Of a stretch of 36,099 nt of DNA, positions 34,040 through 36,099 are shown piece by piece (positions within the stretch are counted from its first letter, which is position 1; each line of letters starts with the position of its first letter). The stretch covers positions 1-36,099 of the forward strand of contig CAXORL010000013.1 in assembly GCA_964211495.1 (NCBI GenBank), given 5' to 3'. The notes below the pieces were generated by a model. The model did not search any database and had not been told where the DNA came from. It was given only the letters and a program-made list of their open reading frames with translations. The position numbers and the translations under genes are program-made. This DNA comes from Faucicola osloensis_B (GTDB taxonomy: Bacteria; Pseudomonadota; Gammaproteobacteria; Pseudomonadales; Moraxellaceae).

Positions 34040-34870
34040 ATGAATAATATGATACCTAGACCGATAATATCTGTATTATCAGAGAAACTTCCAGACTTAG
34101 AAAGCCATGCTAGTCTTGATAGCCTTTTTATGTATGCAGATGCTCCTGGCGAAGTGCCAGAAGGTAGTAAACCAGTTAAAGTACTAGAATGGTTAAATAG
34201 AACTAATAAAACATCTGAGCAGCCATTGAAGGTTTTGGGCAAACTTCTTGAGAAATATATGGAGCTACCTGAGTTAGAAACTATTCCTAGCTATGACACT
34301 TTTAAGCGTTCTCAATATCAAGAAAGTCTCGAATTCAAAAATTCATTGATAAAGTTATTAGGGAAATATGGTCTAACTTATATTCAAGGCGGAATTATTT
34401 CAAGTGGGGGTTCATTACCTAGTCAAAGCTTACAGAATCTAATACATCAAAAAAATATACCAGCCATCAATTTAGAATTTGAAAGAGCACTGAAAAATGT
34501 GGATTCACAGCCACTAGAGGCGGTTTCAGCCGCTTGTAATATTTTAGAATCTGTATGTAAGGTCTTCATTGAAGAGGAAAAATTACCTGTTCCTGCTAAG
34601 CAAGATTTACGCAATCTTTGGAAGACAGTAGCAACAGCTTTAAACTTTGATCCATCTCAACTTCAAGATGATGACCTAAAGAAAATTATCTCAGGTATGT
34701 TGTCTGTGGTGGATGGTATATCCGCATTTCGCACCCATGGCAGTTCAGCTCATGGTCAAGGCAAAATAATGTATAAACCTAAACCTAGGCATGCTAGGTT
34801 TGCTGTAAACTCAGCTCATAGCCTAGCATTGTTTGTGTTAGAAACGTGGAACGAAAATAAATTAAATTAG
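34040..34870 (+). CDS. Abortive infection family protein with Abi_C domain
   Basis: This 276-residue protein has an N-terminal region (1-150) I cannot place. Its C-terminal region (about 155-270) fits the Abi_C family (PF14355): LEAVSAACNILESVCKVFIE, DLRNLWKTVATALNF, KKIISGMLSVVDGISAFRTH, then SSAHGQGK and FAVNSAHSLALFVLETW. These domains resemble HEPN-type all-helical nucleic acid enzymes; the R-T-H-G and A-H-G residues are the conserved core. It probably acts by shutting down the infected cell. It lies between two unrecognised genes in the defence island. Confidence 0.75.
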   Translation: MNNMIPRPIISVLSEKLPDLESHASLDSLFMYADAPGEVPEGSKPVKVLEWLNRTNKTSEQPLKVLGKLLEKYMELPELETIPSYDTFKRSQYQESLEFKNSLIKLLGKYGLTYIQGGIISSGGSLPSQSLQNLIHQKNIPAINLEFERALKNVDSQPLEAVSAACNILESVCKVFIEEEKLPVPAKQDLRNLWKTVATALNFDPSQLQDDDLKKIISGMLSVVDGISAFRTHGSSAHGQGKIMYKPKPRHARFAVNSAHSLALFVLETWNENKLN

Positions 34871-34893
34871 TTAAAAATATCAAGGAAATTACT

Positions 34894-35274
34894 ATGGGAC
34901 AAGCAAAACAACGAGGATCAAAACAAGATAGAATTCAAGCTGCCCAGGCGAAACAAAGAGAACAATTAGGTATTTTTGAAAAGCCAATCGAGGAAGTATA
35001 TAAAGAATATAACTTACCTGAGACTGCTGTTCCGATAGGTTACGTCATAAATATTACCGAAAGCGATGAGTTTCTAGCACTTTATGAAGAGTTGGATGAT
35101 AGAACTAACTATGCTTACACACCTAGACCAGAGTTAGCCAAGATTTTTGAAGATGTGAATGAGGTTATACGCATTGCTCAAAACGTCGCTGAGAAATATG
35201 AAACAGATATATGCTTTATGTTTGATACTGATAGCCAATATATGGTTTTTCCTATAACTACAATCAAAAATTAG
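34894..35274 (+). CDS. Unrecognised 126-residue protein of the defence island
   Basis: The protein begins MGQAKQRGSKQDRIQAAQAK, a basic helical start shared by several uncharacterised bacterial proteins. It continues with an acidic domain (ELDDRTNYAYTPRPELAKIF, then EVIRIAQNVAEKYETDICFM). AAGGAAA lies 9 bp before the ATG and the Abi_C stop is 24 bp upstream, so it is probably part of the same operon. No function can be assigned. Confidence 0.65.
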   Translation: MGQAKQRGSKQDRIQAAQAKQREQLGIFEKPIEEVYKEYNLPETAVPIGYVINITESDEFLALYEELDDRTNYAYTPRPELAKIFEDVNEVIRIAQNVAEKYETDICFMFDTDSQYMVFPITTIKN

Positions 35275-35666
35275 CTATATAAGTAATTTGACAATTTTAA
35301 ATTATGAAAAACATTTGTAGTAAAATTGTCGAACCATAACGGTTTTTCTACCCTTTGACGGGTTCAGGAAGAACGGAAAACCTTATATAATTTTGTTCAA
35401 TTACTTAAACGAAATTAATCGCTTTTATTGATTTGAAATATTGTAAATGAATCAAATAACTTGAATTGAGAAACTATTATGGCAACATGGAAAAGGCTAA
35501 AAATATTATACATACTCATTTGTTTTTTAATTAATTTTAAAAAACAAAAGCCGCTAAAAAGCGGCTTTTTCATTTTGTAGTAACGCCTATTAAATGGAGA
35601 GGTTTTAACCGAAGTCCAAAGGTTAGCTACTACAATCATTTGTTATTATACTAGGATTAAAATTTA
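35275..35666. other. Intergenic region with two hairpins
   Basis: No convincing gene is seen. GGTTTT (35341-35346) pairs with AAAACC (35377-35382) around an inner ACCC/GGGT stem, a structured element of unknown role. AAAGCCGC (35547-35554) and GCGGCTTT (35561-35568) form an intrinsic terminator with T-runs on both strands. TATACT at 35647-35652 may be the -10 box of the abi gene. Confidence 0.55.
35547..35570. terminator. Bidirectional intrinsic terminator
   Basis: This is an 8-bp GC-rich stem (AAAGCCGC with GCGGCTTT) and a short A/T loop. Five T residues follow on the plus strand, and TTTTG follows on the complement. It should end the defence-island transcript before the abi gene. Confidence 0.75.
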
Positions 35667-36099
35667 ATGCAACAATTTGATGAAATTTTTAAAGATTTAT
35701 CTCAGCAGAGAATGATGACTTACAAAAATTTTCTGCGTTTAGAATTAGACATCACCTATACTGATGAGCAAGTCTATAATTTATATCTTTGGAATGAAAT
35801 TATCTCTAGTTGTTTTTGGAATATTGTTTCAAGAATAGAGATAACACTTAGGAATCATATCAATAATATTCTTCGTGAGAAAGTTCATAAAGACTGGTTG
35901 CAGAGTGATAAAAAGAGCACTACCAAGGTTTATTTTCAACCGTTTCATGAAAAACAAATAAATAAGGCAAAAAATAAGCTGTTAGAGAAAAGTCAAAAAA
36001 TACAAATAACTAACGACAGACTTGTTGCCGAACTAAACATGGGGTTTTGGACTTCATTCTCTGAAATTAGCTTTTCTTACACATCTGAAGAGCTTAAAC
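35667..36099 (+). CDS. Abi_2-type HEPN abortive-infection protein, 5' part
   Basis: The N-terminal 144 codons start at ATG 35667, with AGGA ten bases upstream. Sequence such as FWNIVSRIEITLRNHINNIL and ELNMGFWTSFSEISFSYTSE is characteristic of Abi_2 proteins. The window ends after the first base of codon 145. Joined to base 1 it reads on as QKKIGWEYFIPKIFAGYIYN without a break, giving a 321-residue protein with a HEPN RNase motif (bases 147-167). The gene follows a terminator, so it probably has its own promoter. Confidence 0.8.
   Translation, partial: MQQFDEIFKDLSQQRMMTYKNFLRLELDITYTDEQVYNLYLWNEIISSCFWNIVSRIEITLRNHINNILREKVHKDWLQSDKKSTTKVYFQPFHEKQINKAKNKLLEKSQKIQITNDRLVAELNMGFWTSFSEISFSYTSEELK

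Noticed and set aside
35415..35639. A 74-codon minus-strand frame
   Set aside because: It crosses an intrinsic terminator hairpin, lacks a ribosome site and has no protein-like features.

Overview
The window reads as one complete circular plasmid of 36,099 bp, cut open inside a gene. The reading frame that runs off the right edge (start 35667) continues in frame, with no stop, into the frame entering at the left edge (stop at 533). Joined, they make one 321-residue Abi_2/HEPN-type protein. The low-GC coding style and the types of Rep, Mob and IS present suggest a Moraxellaceae host (Moraxella, Psychrobacter or Acinetobacter; Moraxella osloensis-like is my best guess). That is an inference from family resemblance, not a database result.

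Layout. 1-533: 3' part of the Abi_2/HEPN gene. 683-1931: an IS5-family element. 2127-3595: a serine recombinase and a PIN toxin/RHH antitoxin pair. 3954-8615: an envelope-sensing module, with a lipoprotein and a COG4705-like membrane protein on the minus strand and a PepSY protein, OmpR-type regulator and histidine kinase on the plus strand; two 11-bp-period operator arrays lie between the divergent units. 8616-9298: debris (HsdR fragment, IS66 end, MITE). 9550-11117: a ColE2-type replicase behind a leader with a probable antisense RNA. 11153-11362: a truncated recombinase. 11781-15018: a 56-aa SMP-like protein, a HicA-like protein, a large ankyrin protein and a lipoprotein. 15028-15357: a second MITE copy, inverted relative to the first. 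15387-16648: an IS3-family element. 16864-19304: an SF1 helicase, a hypothetical gene and an XRE regulator. 19733-21025: iterons and a Rep_3 initiator. 21061-22232: a parA/RHH partition cassette flanked by repeats. 22547-25318: a MobA/MobL relaxase, an oriT-like hairpin and a MobC/TraD-like gene. 25357-36099 and on to 533: a defence island.

How the genes work together. The plasmid looks like a cointegrate: it has two unrelated replication initiators (Rep_3 with iterons, and a ColE2-type replicase with antisense-RNA architecture), one partition cassette and one mobilisation region, stitched together by IS and MITE copies. Its cargo is sensing (the PepSY two-component unit), stabilisation (PIN/RHH) and defence.

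The defence island is the most interesting cargo. A UvrD-like helicase fused to an Fe-S PD-(D/E)XK nuclease lies 3 bp ahead of a type III Mod, which lies 2 bp ahead of Res. An unrecognised 328-aa protein, a 36-codon micro-ORF, an Abi_C protein, a 126-aa protein and the HEPN Abi_2 gene follow. The HicA-like/ankyrin/SMP trio and a long coiled-coil reading frame nested inside mobA are further candidates for something undescribed.
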